A stretch of DNA of 64,000 nucleotides. It comes from Gari tellinella (Eukaryota > Mollusca > Bivalvia > Cardiida > Psammobiidae). The DNA is taken from NCBI GenBank assembly GCA_922989275.2, contig OV277861.1:18128540-18192539 (forward strand). Direction: 5' to 3'. Below are positions 53,100 to 63,473 of this stretch, in pieces; the first letter of the stretch is position 1; each line of letters begins with the position of its first letter. The notes beneath the pieces are model-generated. The model saw only the letters and a list, made by a program, of their open reading frames with translations. It was not told the origin of the DNA and made no database searches. Made by a program: the position numbers and the translations under genes.

Positions 53100-53590
53100 T
53101 TGAAAGCTGAACTGTGGTCTTGGAAATTAAATGACATTAGCAGCGAACGTTATGGCATGTTGCTAGGCAACGGTATAATAAGTTATCAATACAATATGAT
53201 GTAATTTCTGATAATTCCGTGCCTGTCCATTGTCGGTAATTTACTGCACATTATGCGCGGGATTCGGCGAATGAAAAGCGTGCATCAACTGATGATAGCT
53301 TCTAGTAATTAGTAAAATCATGTAATTGCAACTATTAATCATTTCTACGCAAATTTGATAAAAGATATACTCACTTTGTCCCCGAACATCCTGCGACAGA
53401 CTATCGTCGGTGCCGTCTTGTGAAAATTACCCCACCTTCTTAATTGATATAATTAGAAAGTGATGCAATATTTCGGCGGGAAATCTTTTGTATGTTGTCA
53501 TGTGCCGGTTGCAGTTATTATAATTATCTCCAGATTTAAATATTTATTACCCTGGTTTATTTTGACGGATCCCAAGTTTGAGTTCCTTGA
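53100..53590. other. Low-copy stretch, candidate regulatory DNA
   Basis: No MITE for nearly 500 bp; balanced composition with several TAATTA/TTAATTGATATAATTAG homeodomain-like cores and an X-box. No coding frame. Confidence 0.35.
53159..53171. promoter_or_regulatory. RFX-type X-box
   Basis: GTTGCTAGGCAAC is a symmetric match to the X-box bound by RFX factors, which control ciliary and other genes in animals. A single occurrence by chance is possible. Confidence 0.45.
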
Positions 53591-53632
53591 CCTTTTGCAC
53601 TTTCATTTGGAAACAGGTTGGATCTAAATCTG

Positions 53633-53821
53633 GGGCCCGTTTCATTAAACTTCGTACGGCAAATGTTGTCGTATAGAGTCAGATTATAAAATTCTCAATT
53701 ATTAGACGATTCCAAAGAGATGTCACAAGACAGGATTAGATAGAGAAATCAGAAATTAAATGTTTTTTAAAGTTTTGACTAACGACCGTTTTTGTCGTAC
53801 GAAGTTTTATGAATCGGACCC
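53633..53821. mobile_element. Family I MITE
   Basis: GGGCCCGTTTCATTAAACTT, then CGTACG-GCAAA... and inverted TTTGTCGTACGAAGTTTTAT near the right end GGACCC. It lies in a decayed H1 hairpin (CAGGTTGGATCTAAATCTG). Confidence 0.7.
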
Positions 53822-54342
53822 GGACACTTTGTAACTCCGTTTCTGGCCAGTGCTTATGTTGTTTGAAATTCATGAATAAACTCATGAATAAACCAGTTTC
53901 CATTTTTCTTCAGTCATACATAATATTTATATAACAGTTAAACTTGAGAATAATAGCAGACGGTAGTTTTATGCATATACTGGGGTTTTAATCAGAATCC
54001 ATAAAAAAATCAACACTGTCTTGCTATTCAAACCCTCATTTAACGCAGAATTTTGCTAAAGCAAGATGAAAATAAAAGAATAAACCGGCGGCCGGTGTAT
54101 GATTATTGTACGCCGTAACATATGTTTCATTTTCACATTGTTTCAAACTGAATAGTTGTGTTGCTGTTGTTTTTTTATTCCACTGATACAAAAGAAAATA
54201 GCAAGAATGTGTTGAATTTTGATAAGATTATTTTTTAAACATTTTGCAAACGATAGTCATTGACAAACACTAAAATATAAGAAAAGCTTTTGTACAGGTC
54301 ATGGCATAAATAAAGTAATGGTTTCAATATAATTGACCCTTT
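53822..54342. other. AT-rich stretch, nothing recognised
   Basis: No hairpin or gene signal. Confidence 0.35.
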
Positions 54343-54538
54343 CATGGCCGAATCTTGCCATCTTCCATAATTCTTTCATACACGAAATATTGTCTGTTAA
54401 ACTTTTCGTCTTTAATTTTATTTTATTTTAATGTTAATTTTGACTGAAAGTACCAAACAATCTGGATCATAATGAGATGCCAGATTACGCGCAGTCTGGT
54501 CTGCATTCACACTGTTTGCAAATGCAGTGAAAGGGTTG
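54343..54538. mobile_element. Family A variant flanked by TTGA
   Basis: CCCTTTCATGGCC and GCAGTGAAAGGG ends; both flanks read TTGA instead of TTAA. Hairpin 54454-54518 partly decayed. Confidence 0.65.
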
Positions 54539-54667
54539 AAATGCCGTTTAGAGCCCAATATCCTATTTAGATTTCGTAAATAAATTAAATTCATGTCATT
54601 TCATGTTAATGTTATGACAAACATGCAAATGAAGATTGTTTAAATATTCGTGTCTTGTGACTATGTA

Positions 54668-54907
54668 CAGTGGAGAATCTGTTATTCTTTCCCAATAAAC
54701 GCGTTTACGCTAAAACTTTTATTTGCAGTGCAAACAGTTTGGAGCCAGATCAGACGCCGGGTAACCCGGCGTCTGATCAGGCTCCAAACTGTTTGCCACC
54801 AAGATAAACAAGAATTATCAGAATTGTCCAAAAGTTGTTCTTTTCTACGTTTTAGTGCTTTGCGTACGTTTGCGTTTAAACGGGAAAGAATAACAGATTT
54901 TCCACTG
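54668..54907. mobile_element. Family E MITE
   Basis: TA both sides; CAGTGGAGAATCTGTTATTC and inverse. H1b hairpin 54731-54795 almost perfect with GGGTAACCC centre. Confidence 0.9.
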
Positions 54908-54974
54908 TATATATTTAAGATTATACATGTGTATTAACCCGTTAAAGCCTATTTTCTATTAAAGGAGACATTGG

Positions 54975-55041
54975 CAAACAGTGTAGACCCCAGGATGAGA
55001 CGCCGCGTAACGCTGTGTCTCATAAGAGTATACACTATTTG
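54975..55041. repeat. Hybrid hairpin: H2 base with H1 tip
   Basis: Base CAAACAGTGTAGACCC (H2) but tip GATGAGACGCCGCGTAACG (H1). Right arm decayed (GAGTATACACTATTTG). A TTAA-CCCGTTAAAGCC lead-in lies at 54934. Confidence 0.65.
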
Positions 55042-55054
55042 CTGTTGTATATGA

Positions 55055-55190
55055 AATGGTCTGCTGTATTGAAAAAACATTACAGTGTTCTTATTTCACT
55101 CTTTTATATATATATAATGAAATCTTCTAGCAAGCACCCAGGGAGAGTTCATTGCAATATCCAGGCATAAATTGGTTGATGTATTGAGAA
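55055..55190 (+). repeat. Diverged copy of the 40.9-kb repeat
   Basis: TGAAATCTTCTAGCAAGCAC and TTGCAATATCCAGGCATAAA match the end of the 66-bp repeat region; here the units have drifted. Confidence 0.55.
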
Positions 55191-55275
55191 ATAATATATG
55201 AAAATCGACATAGTATCATTAAATTGAAAGATGCCGCCTACTTTGTTTTCAAGTGTAGTTTTAATGCCCTAACTA

Positions 55276-55521
55276 CAGTGGAGAATCTGTTATTCTTTCC
55301 CGTTTAAACGCAAACGTACGCAAACGCAAAGCACTAAAACGTAGAAAAGAACAACTTTTGGACAATTCTGATAATTCTTGTTTATCTTGGTGGCAAACAG
55401 TTTGGAGCCTGATCAGACGCCGGGTTACCCGGCGTCTGGTCTGGCTCCAAACTGTTTGCACGGCAAAAAATAGTTTTAGCGTAAACGCGTTTATTGGGAA
55501 AGAATAACACATTTTCCACTG
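55276..55521. mobile_element. Family E MITE, reverse orientation
   Basis: TA both sides; CAGTGGAGAATCTGTTATTC left. H1b hairpin 55394-55458 (GGGTTACCC centre). Confidence 0.9.
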
Positions 55522-56439
55522 TAACAGACGCCCAGTTATTAAGCGCCTAAAGTAAATCCATTTGAACTGTTTTGCCGTAAGATAAGTTATTTTGACAAAC
55601 GAATTTTAGACTAGTATAAACGAGAACAGTTATATTATATGCATAAATCATGTTTGATAGTATCACAGTATCAAAAAAAATAACCTTCCTGGTCAACGAT
55701 TACACGAGTAAAAGCATAATAACTTTCTAAAAAATGTGCGCAGCCTGTTAGCCTCCAAACTGCTTGAAAATCATTTTAAAATAAATCGTCAACGTTTTAA
55801 CAAGAAACTGTTATACGGCGTAATCTTAAATACACGAGTCATGCCATGTAAGTAAAATATATTCGTTTAATCATATTGTTAAAGTATGTAAACCAGAAGA
55901 CGTCATAGTCTCAGACTCTGTATCTGAGTTTGTTCTGCACTGGCAAATTACGAAATATAGTATTACATTGTACTTGTCTTTAGTTTTATTAAAACGAGAA
56001 AGCATAAGGTGTTCCCAATGTGCAAGGGTTTGAATATAAACTGATCTACAGTGTGTTATGTCTGTTTCGGCGATCAATCTTCCTACATTTCGTGTGCAAA
56101 TTATATCTTAACCCTTGTCATCTTCTACACAAATAGCTTCTGCATTGCTTTGGAATATAAAAGCAATCAAACCAAATGACAAATTTTCGGAATGTACAGT
56201 TTGGATCTAGACAATGTCCTATATTTTTTTCTGGATCTGCAACGTGTTTGCACAGAACAAGTATCCAAAATACAATGCCATGATGGCTAATTTAGTCTTC
56301 ACCAAATATATAACATGACAGTGTATTTTTCACCCATATGGTCTATTTAAAAAAGAAATCCGCTGACATGAGGGTAATAAATCAAGGAATATTCGGAGGA
56401 CTTGCAAATTGTTAGTTTATAAATAGACACACTAGCATT
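55522..56439. other. Low-repeat stretch
   Basis: A very decayed hairpin (TTTGGATCTAGACAATG...TCTGGATCTGCAACGTGTTT) near 56200-56250 is the only repeat; a 68-codon minus-strand frame (55871-56077) is unrecognised. Confidence 0.35.
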
Positions 56440-56623
56440 CAGTTGAGAAAACGTTATTCTTTCCCAATAAAGGCGTTAATTACCGTTAACACTATTATTT
56501 CCAATGCAAACAGTTAAAATAGATAGTTGGAAATTTAAAAAAGATTCCATTTTCTACATTTTAGTGTTTTGCGTTTGCGTTTCGTTTGCGTTTAAACGGA
56601 AAAGGGTAACGTTTTCTCCACTG
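56440..56623. mobile_element. Family E MITE without hairpin
   Basis: CAGTTGAGAAAACGTTATTC left, GTAACGTTTTCTCCACTG + TA right. Only CAAACAGTT remains of the hairpin at 56505. Confidence 0.75.
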
Positions 56624-57293
56624 TAGTAACACCGCCCGTGTTTGGTGTGGTACTTTTAACATCACAGTAGTACCAGTCTAGGCCACATTCAAAATAAATC
56701 TCATTTCCTTTTTCAGCGGAATTAAATACTATCTATTTAGACCACAATATTTTCACATTTTTACCAATGATATATGATCAGAAATAAATGTTTAAGTGTA
56801 CTTGCTTCAAACCGAATGGACTGATTGAACTAGTTGTCTATGTACGTTTACAATATTTTACTGGAAATGATTTTAAAGTGCAAAATTAAGAGACATAGAT
56901 TGATACACACTGCAATGCTATGACATCGTGTTTCTATTTGTAGATATGACATTTATTGTAGTATAATGTGTTTCAAGAAACTCCATAAAACGCAGTTTGA
57001 TACATAGAACAGTAGATTAATGCCAAAACTTCCGACCAGCAGGACAAGGTTTAAATTATTGTTTTGCATTCTGTAGATGATAGCTTTTTGATAGTATATT
57101 TTACATAAAAGTTACTGTAATTGTGTTTTTTGCTTTTTGATCCAGGTTATTACATTTCTTTGAAAACCTCCATTTTATACACTTTTCACACCCATCTACA
57201 GCTTTACTCCCACCACGCACTCCGGTCTGAATATCTTTTTTTAAAAGATGTTTTTGTTAACCCCTCCTCTGCCTTACCCCAGTTCAATGGATA
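56624..57293. other. AT-rich stretch, nothing recognised
   Basis: No hairpins; a 67-codon frame (57121-57324) runs into the next MITE. Confidence 0.35.
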
Positions 57294-57508
57294 CAGTGGA
57301 GAAAAATTACTCTTTCCAGTTTAAACGCAAACGTATTCAAACGCAGTGTAATAAAACGTAGAAAAAGACAACTTATTGACAATCCTGACCATTTATTTTA
57401 ATCTGAGTGGCAAACAGTTTGGAGTCTGGTCAGACACCGGTTTGCACTTCAAATAATAGTTTGAGCGTAAACGCGTTTATTGGGAAATAATAACGTTTTT
57501 CTCCACTG
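57294..57508. mobile_element. Family E MITE with one hairpin arm deleted
   Basis: TA + CAGTGGAGAAAAATTACTC; right end TTTTTCTCCACTG. CAAACAGTTTGGAGTCTGGT-CAGACACCGG (57411-57440) is followed at once by TTTGC: the right arm is gone from the apex outward. Confidence 0.8.
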
Positions 57509-57513
57509 CATTT

Positions 57514-57582
57514 GCAAAAGAGTTTGGATCCTGATCAGAGGCAGAGTAACTGATCGATATCCAAACTGTTTGACATTCTTAA
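57514..57582. repeat. H1 hairpin, decayed tip (family A)
   Basis: CAAAAGAGTTTGGATCCTGA / GATCGATATCCAAACTGTTTG. The GACGATAATTGATTG block follows. Confidence 0.65.
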
Positions 57583-57712
57583 GTCAAATCAAAATACCTA
57601 ATATTTTTATTTGAGAAAATAAAAACAGACGATAATTGATTGAAATTAATGATGCAATAGCAGTGACAGGTGACATCTACATGAAGGGCAAATCAAATGT
57701 AGCAAGCTGCCT

Positions 57713-57926
57713 TTAACCCTTAGCCCGCCAAATAAATTGTCGTCTGCTATATTTCTCGTCTGCTTCAAGTTTCAAAGTGCTTCAAAGTTGCTCAAAATTG
57801 CTGAAAATGTTGTCCGAGTGTCAAACAGCTTGGATCCGGATGAGACGCCGAGTTACTCGGCGTCTCATCCGGATCCAAGCTGTTTGCATATGGAGCTATA
57901 GTCGTGCGTGGCAGGCTAAGGGTTAA
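57713..57926. mobile_element. Family A MITE with perfect, compensated hairpin
   Basis: TTAA both ends; CCCTTAGCCCGCCA and GGCAGGCTAAGGG. Hairpin 57832-57896 is a perfect palindrome that differs from the consensus at paired sites: CAGCTTGG/CCAAGCTG and CCGGATG/CATCCGG. Confidence 0.9.
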
Positions 57927-58653
57927 GATCAAATTTCTTTCTTACTGGTATGTCGCCCAAGAGTTATAATGTTTATAATATTAAATAGAACATGGCAGGG
58001 TCGGAAAAGAGTTCTCAGTGAAAGTGTTCTTTTTCAAAAAAATATTTTCCACAATTAGTAAGTCTGATTTGACACCTTCGGCCTATAACAATGGTTGTAC
58101 TTTACTTTATGCAAAATACAAAATGTGAAGAAGTCTCTAACACATGTAGGTTTCAAATTTAAGGCCAAAGCCTATTTGACTTCTAAATGACCTTGAACTT
58201 TGTCGAAAATGACACAAAATGTATTGATCTCAAGAGTTTCCTTAGTTGAGTACACACGCAAAATATAAAGACACTGTTTCGATCTGTTTCGAACTTATGG
58301 CGACGTTTAAAGTTTTGTACTGACTGATTAACAGATATACCTACAGACAGACAATGCAAAAAATTAACATTAAGAAACATTTTACTCCCGACTAAATTGT
58401 CAGGGGCATATAATGACAGTCGGCCAAAAATACTCAAACGAATTGTCTTCAACAAATAAATAAAATTATTCAATATTCAAATATTCAGTTGAATAGACTG
58501 TTTCTAAAGATATTATTTCCATATCATATTAAAATGTTTGTTGTGCCCATTATTACTAAAAACATAGTTATCTTGAAACGCTCAAAATATGTTGTTTACA
58601 TAACTAGCCACTAGTGCTAAAAGTAATTAATGATTTTTTCAAACAATACCGTT
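57927..58653. other. Stretch with AGGTCA-type repeat remnant
   Basis: AATGACCTTGAACTTTGTCG near 58190 and ACAGATATACCTACAGACAG near 58330 look like a decayed mollusc repeat. The 96-codon minus-strand frame (58183-58473) overlaps it and is not called. Confidence 0.4.
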
Positions 58654-58905
58654 TTAACCCTTTACCTGATAGCATATGTCTAGTAGTGAAGATAGGTGAC
58701 TACTTAAAGTAGGTTGAAAGTAAAGCAGAATGCGCCTTAAGGCGCATTCTATTTTACTTTCAGCCTACTTTAAGCTATCCAGCGCTAGAATATAGAAAAT
58801 ATTCCATGTAAAATGTATTCATGACTGATTAAATTGGAACTTTTTTCTTCAGCGGAAGAATAAACTGAATGCGCTGAAAGGCGCTTCTATAAGGTTAAGG
58901 GTTAA
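58654..58905. mobile_element. Family C MITE
   Basis: TTAA both ends; CCCTTTACCTGATAGCATA and TATAAGGTTAAGGG. H3 hairpin 58703-58774 shows a paired change at the base: AAGTAGG with CCTACTT instead of AAGCAGG with CCTGCTT. Confidence 0.85.
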
Positions 58906-59980
58906 GGTAAGGTGATTTTGGTTATAAATAATGGTTGTCAGGTCTGTTACGGAAATGTCCCTAAGATAATGACGCGAGATGTGTTTTATCACTGCTACAT
59001 GATTATATCTATTAATAATTTGAACACGTGCATATACGAATATTTGTGCGAAGAAGAGCCTACGTCAAAGTACGTATATTGAAATTACCAGTTTTGGTGT
59101 TGTTTTTGTATGTGAATAAGTCTAATATTTCCACAAATGTATTTGTCTGAATAACAATACTGTAGATAGATCGGCTATCGACTTAACTTCATTTTGTTTT
59201 GTCTTAAAGCTTTCGAATAAAACAGCCTTAACAAATATTTGATTGTTTAAGTTAGTTTAAACATATTTTATTGCCCAATATTTGTACAAAAGTTTATATA
59301 GCAAATCAAATTATCAAATGGAAATATTATACACACAAATATAAAAACTATGTGCACAATGGTCAGGCTACAAGTTCTTCCAACGTTAGTTTAAATATAG
59401 CCCTCCCCTTCAGGTATTTGATGATCCATTGCCACTTTAACATTATTCCAAAACTGATTTTTCGTTGACAAAAAATATATCATGAAATACCTGTATAATT
59501 AGACAACATAAATTCGACGCAACAATGTTTATGCTGAAACACGTGTGTTATAGTTGAGGTATACAGGATATTGCAAATAGTGCAGATTCAGAATAGAAGC
59601 CATGTTTTGTTCGAACAATGTCACCAGGGTCTGTTTACGTGTAATATCCATGTTTCCCTTGTGAAATGACTCATGTATGAGAGGTTAAAACAAAATGGCG
59701 TGCCAGGTATGACACTTTGTTGTTTTTTAATAATATATCCGCCCCTTGCGTTCGCTCGTTTATTATACATTAATCAATGTTAATGTTAAAAGGTGTCTAC
59801 CATTTTGAACATTATCAATTTGTTTCATGTTCTTTGTCCTATATTATACACTGAACTTTGTTGTATTACACCAAAACAAAAAGAATGACTTTAGAATGGC
59901 GTAATGAGTGATCCTATATGATGGGGGAACTGTATAAAATTGATACAAACTATTTGCAGAGAGTCCTATTAACCCTAATC
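58906..59980. other. Low-repeat AT-rich stretch
   Basis: No MITE for about 1 kb. 59250-59470 ('ATTTTATTGCCCAATATTTG') might be the 3' end of an old retroelement, but no ends were found. Confidence 0.3.
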
Positions 59981-60181
59981 CTGCGGTGATAGCGTCTGCT
60001 TCGAAATTGTCGTCTGCAAAATTTGTTAAATTTAGATTTTTACATTGTTTGAGTAAAGAAACCTCAAGACGAGTGTCAAACAGTTTGGATCCAGATCAGA
60101 CGCCGCGTTACGCGGCGTCTGATCTGGATCCAAACTGTTTGCCAAAATCAGTAAAGTCGTGATCAACAGGCAAAGGGTTAA
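59981..60181. mobile_element. Family A MITE with perfect hairpin
   Basis: TTAA both ends; CCCTAATCCTGCGGTGA and CAACAGGCAAAGGG. Hairpin 60077-60141 is a perfect palindrome apart from its one central base pair step (GCGTTACGC), with CCAGATC/GATCTGG in place of CCTGATC/GATCAGG. Confidence 0.9.
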
Positions 60182-60399
60182 GAGTGAAGAAAATATACAT
60201 TCGGGCAACAGAAATAAAATGGTCACAGACCAGCCGCCGAGTGAGTACTACCAAAGATAATAGTTCTGGCGACGCGCTATAAATATAACTATTAAGTCAT
60301 TCCCTGTCATAGATAAGTCTTGTTAAAATGTGTCGTTTATTTTTATGTCTCAAATTTATAGTAAGCCATTTTGACTGAAGAAACGTCGATATGAGTGTC

Positions 60400-60463
60400 G
60401 CCCGGTTTGGATCCTGATCAGACGTCGAGTTACTGGCTGTCTGATATTGATTCAAACAGTTTG
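60400..60463. repeat. Decayed H1 hairpin (family A)
   Basis: CGGTTTGGATCCTGATCAGA / GTCTGATATTGATTCAAACA with a GTCGAGTTACTGGC tip; a family A end follows at 60491. Confidence 0.65.
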
Positions 60464-60490
60464 TAAATAACAAATAACCAGAACGCTCGG

Positions 60491-60885
60491 TTAACCCTTA
60501 TCATGATGAAATGTCGTCTGCTCCAAATATATCGCCTGCTAAATAGAAGAGAAATTGTTTATTATAGTGACATGTGATATTTACATAACAAAATACAAAT
60601 TATCAAAAGTAAACACATATGATTAATCACCCGGCCCCATGGGCCTATATGTCACCTTAATGATATAAATATACAAATTTTAGTAAAGTTTCAGAGTGTT
60701 AATTAATATGAAACATTGATCAGTAACTAACAATAACTAAAATTAATTTCGTGCATTTTAAACAGAATAAAAATTCAATATGAGTGTCCAACAGTTTGGA
60801 ACCAGATCAGACGCCGCGTTACGCGGCGTCTGATCCGGATCCAAACTGTTTGCAAATGTTAGGCAAGTTGCTTGATAAGGGTTAA
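60491..60885. mobile_element. Family A MITE, enlarged by an insertion
   Basis: TTAA both ends; CCCTTATCATGATGAAATG and AGTTGCTTGATAAGGG. Hairpin 60788-60852 (GCGTTACGC centre). The extra length includes CACCCGGCCCCATGGGCCTA near 60630, resembling the start of the 48.2-kb tandem-core element. Confidence 0.75.
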
Positions 60886-60971
60886 GGCAGAGAAGATCTT
60901 AACGAGGTAGGATGTAATGGTTCTAGAAATATTACAGATATGAAATAGCCCATCACCATTAAATCTTTGTC

Positions 60972-61158
60972 CTATTTTCGTCTGCTTCCAAATTGTTGTC
61001 TTATCTATTTTGAAACATTTGATTTTTCTATTTTGAATTTAGAAATACATGCAGATCTATTTCAAGCACTTTGGTATCCTATGTCATCCGGTGTCTGATC
61101 TGTTTCCAACCCGTTTGAAAATGACAGTGAAAACGCCGATGGCAGTGAAAGAGTTTAA
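60972..61158. mobile_element. Family A variant, decayed
   Basis: ATTAAATCTTTGTCCTATTT left; GATGGCAGTGAAAGAG-TTTAA right. Only GTGTCTGATCTGTTTCCAAC of the hairpin right arm remains. Confidence 0.55.
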
Positions 61159-61360
61159 TTTGTTTCATTTTATACTACCTCTCATTCCGTTAAGAATAAT
61201 TAGTTTCAAATACAAATGCCTATCGTTCAACTAAAGCGTTTTCGATTATAGATAATAATTGTTCTTGAATGTTTATTTTCATATTTTCATATTTTCATAT
61301 ATTGCTTTCGTGCAAGTTGTTTGTAAACATAAGATCTAATTGACATAAAAGGGACATAGG

Positions 61361-61425
61361 CAAACAGTGTATAATCTGATCAGACGCCGCATAATGCGGC
61401 GTTTGATCAGAGTCTACACTGTTTG
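61361..61425. repeat. Hybrid hairpin: H2 base with H1 tip
   Basis: Base CAAACAGTGTA / TACACTGTTTG (H2) with a tip GATCAGACGCCGCATAATGC (H1). Well paired. A GGCATCAAAGGG end follows near 61534. Confidence 0.75.
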
Positions 61426-61555
61426 CTGATTTGAAATTCGAAATAAAACAAAACGAAAATGAAAATTTAGACCAGGTACCCTTAGCTAAAACATGGACTA
61501 ACCCAGTTTATAAGCATGACAGAATCCACCTGGCATCAAAGGGTTGGTGCTACTA

Positions 61556-61801
61556 CAGTGGAGAATCTGTTATTCTTTCCCAATAAACGCGTTTACGTTA
61601 AAACTATTATTTGCAGTGCAAACGGTTTGGAGCCAGATCAGACGCCGGGTAACCCGGCGTCTGATCAGGCTCCAAACTGTTTGCCACCAAGATAAACAAG
61701 AATTATCAGAATTGTCCAAAAGTTGTTCTTTTCTACGTTTTAGTGTTTTGCGTTTGCGTACGTTTGCGTTTAAACGGGAAAGAATAACAGATTCTCCACT
61801 G
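61556..61801. mobile_element. Family E MITE
   Basis: TA both sides; CAGTGGAGAATCTGTTATTC and inverse. H1b hairpin 61619-61683 nearly perfect (GGGTAACCC centre). Confidence 0.9.
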
Positions 61802-63016
61802 TACTGTAAAGTGAAGAATTTTCCTGAAATTTAAATAAAAAAGCCATTTCAAGCATCGCTTAAAATCAAGTACATAAGTCAGCTGGGACCATGTTTTGAT
61901 CAGTTTATTGCAGTTCATGCAATTTCTCAAAAGTTTGTTTGAATAACAAACTGCGGGTGTAGTTGACATTTATTCTAGAAGTACCGGCGTGTGCCAATTG
62001 AAAAGTTGAAGGTAGTCTTTTGACGTTGGTGTATACACATTACACATTATTTTCAAATAGCTATAATTATTAAATTCCCATGGCTTTGTTATCTAAAAAG
62101 TTTTGATATTTCCTTTAAAATTTTTCGTTTTAAATATTATTTCAAATCTGTTTTAGGTATTTGTTTTATAAATCAGTATTCCAAATTTAAAATTAGAATA
62201 GAAATATAATGTGATTACAGAACGCTTGTCAGTTGTTTATGTAAATTGGTCCGTTTGGTATATGCACATGTATTAATTAATAACCCATTTAGATAAGAAT
62301 AAACTAATGTATAACAATAAAACATGCAATATTTATATATTATATTATTTAATATTTCGTATATTTTTGTATAAGTAAACTCATTTTAAAAAAACAAATA
62401 CCACGTTCGCTATGTACAACAATATATTCTGCTAAAACCTAATTTTAATTTTTAAATTATTTTGTTCAAAGAAACATCAATACGAGTGTCAAATAAATGT
62501 TGGTCTTGGTCAGGCGCTAAGTTATTCCGATCGAACTTATAAATAAGAAGCAAAGGTTCGCGTTTTGGGGCAAAACACCCAAAGAGAAAATGCCAAATGG
62601 TTTTAATTCTACTACCACGATTTCTTTGTGGCATACGCTTGTCCTAATTATAAACTGTCGTACATGTTTTTAGTATTTCTGTCACGAAAGAACGATTAAT
62701 ATCAATTACAACATAAATGAAGTAACAATGACTTGTTTCTAGATTTTTAAATAACTACTGTGCCTCTTGACAACATGCTTAACTACGTGAGTAGGTTTTT
62801 TTGTGCTTTTGAATACTTTATTGATTTGAAATATTTATTGGTTTGCCTTAATGCAGTGCTGAAAAGCGTGTCTTTGACACAATTGTCTTTGCCCTTTTCG
62901 CGTCGAAAGATCGCCTACTGACAAATAATCGCCTGCAAGTTTTGCACCCCCCAATTAAAATATTGTTGAATTAAAGAAACATCAAGCCTAATGTCACATA
63001 TTTTGAACTTTGATCA
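61802..63016. other. AT-rich stretch with faint family A remnants
   Basis: 62465-62560 retains the family A lead-in AAAGAAACATCAATACGAGT and a degraded hairpin left arm; 62890-62990 has TCGCCTACTGAC...TCGCCTGC and AGAAACATCAAG, again family A. No gene recognised. Confidence 0.4.
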
Positions 63017-63259
63017 GGGACCGTCTTACGAAACATCGTACGACAAAAAAACGGTCGTAAGTCAAAACTTTAAAATGCATCTTATATTTTATTTCTCCAT
63101 CTAATCTTGTCTTATGACATCTCTTTGGAATCGTCTTGAAAAGACGATTCTAACGATATGTCACAAAACAGGATTAGATGAAGAAATTAATAAAAATTGA
63201 GAATTTTATAACCTGACTTACAACAATATTTGTCGTACGAAGTTTCGTAAGGCGGGCCC
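63017..63259. mobile_element. Family I MITE inserted in an H1 hairpin
   Basis: GGGACCGTCTTACGAAACAT left and TTCGTAAGGCGGGCCC right. Internal hairpin about 63101-63179 (TCTAATCTTGTCTTATGACA...ATGTCACAAAACAGGATTAGA). The flanks join as TTTGATCA|TAGATGCTGAG, an H1 arm. Confidence 0.75.
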
Positions 63260-63473
63260 TAGATGCTGAGTTGCTGGGCTTCCAAATTGTTTGAAACAAT
63301 ACCAGTCACGACCCGCATAGTAGGAAAATGATAAATTGAATAAAAAATAATTAATTTGCCATGTGACATATACAAATAAATATTTTTAAGAAAATTAACT
63401 CACAAATCATTTTTTTTATTTTTAAACTGATATATTGTTTATGATTTTTGATAGATATGTGTAAAATGTTGGT

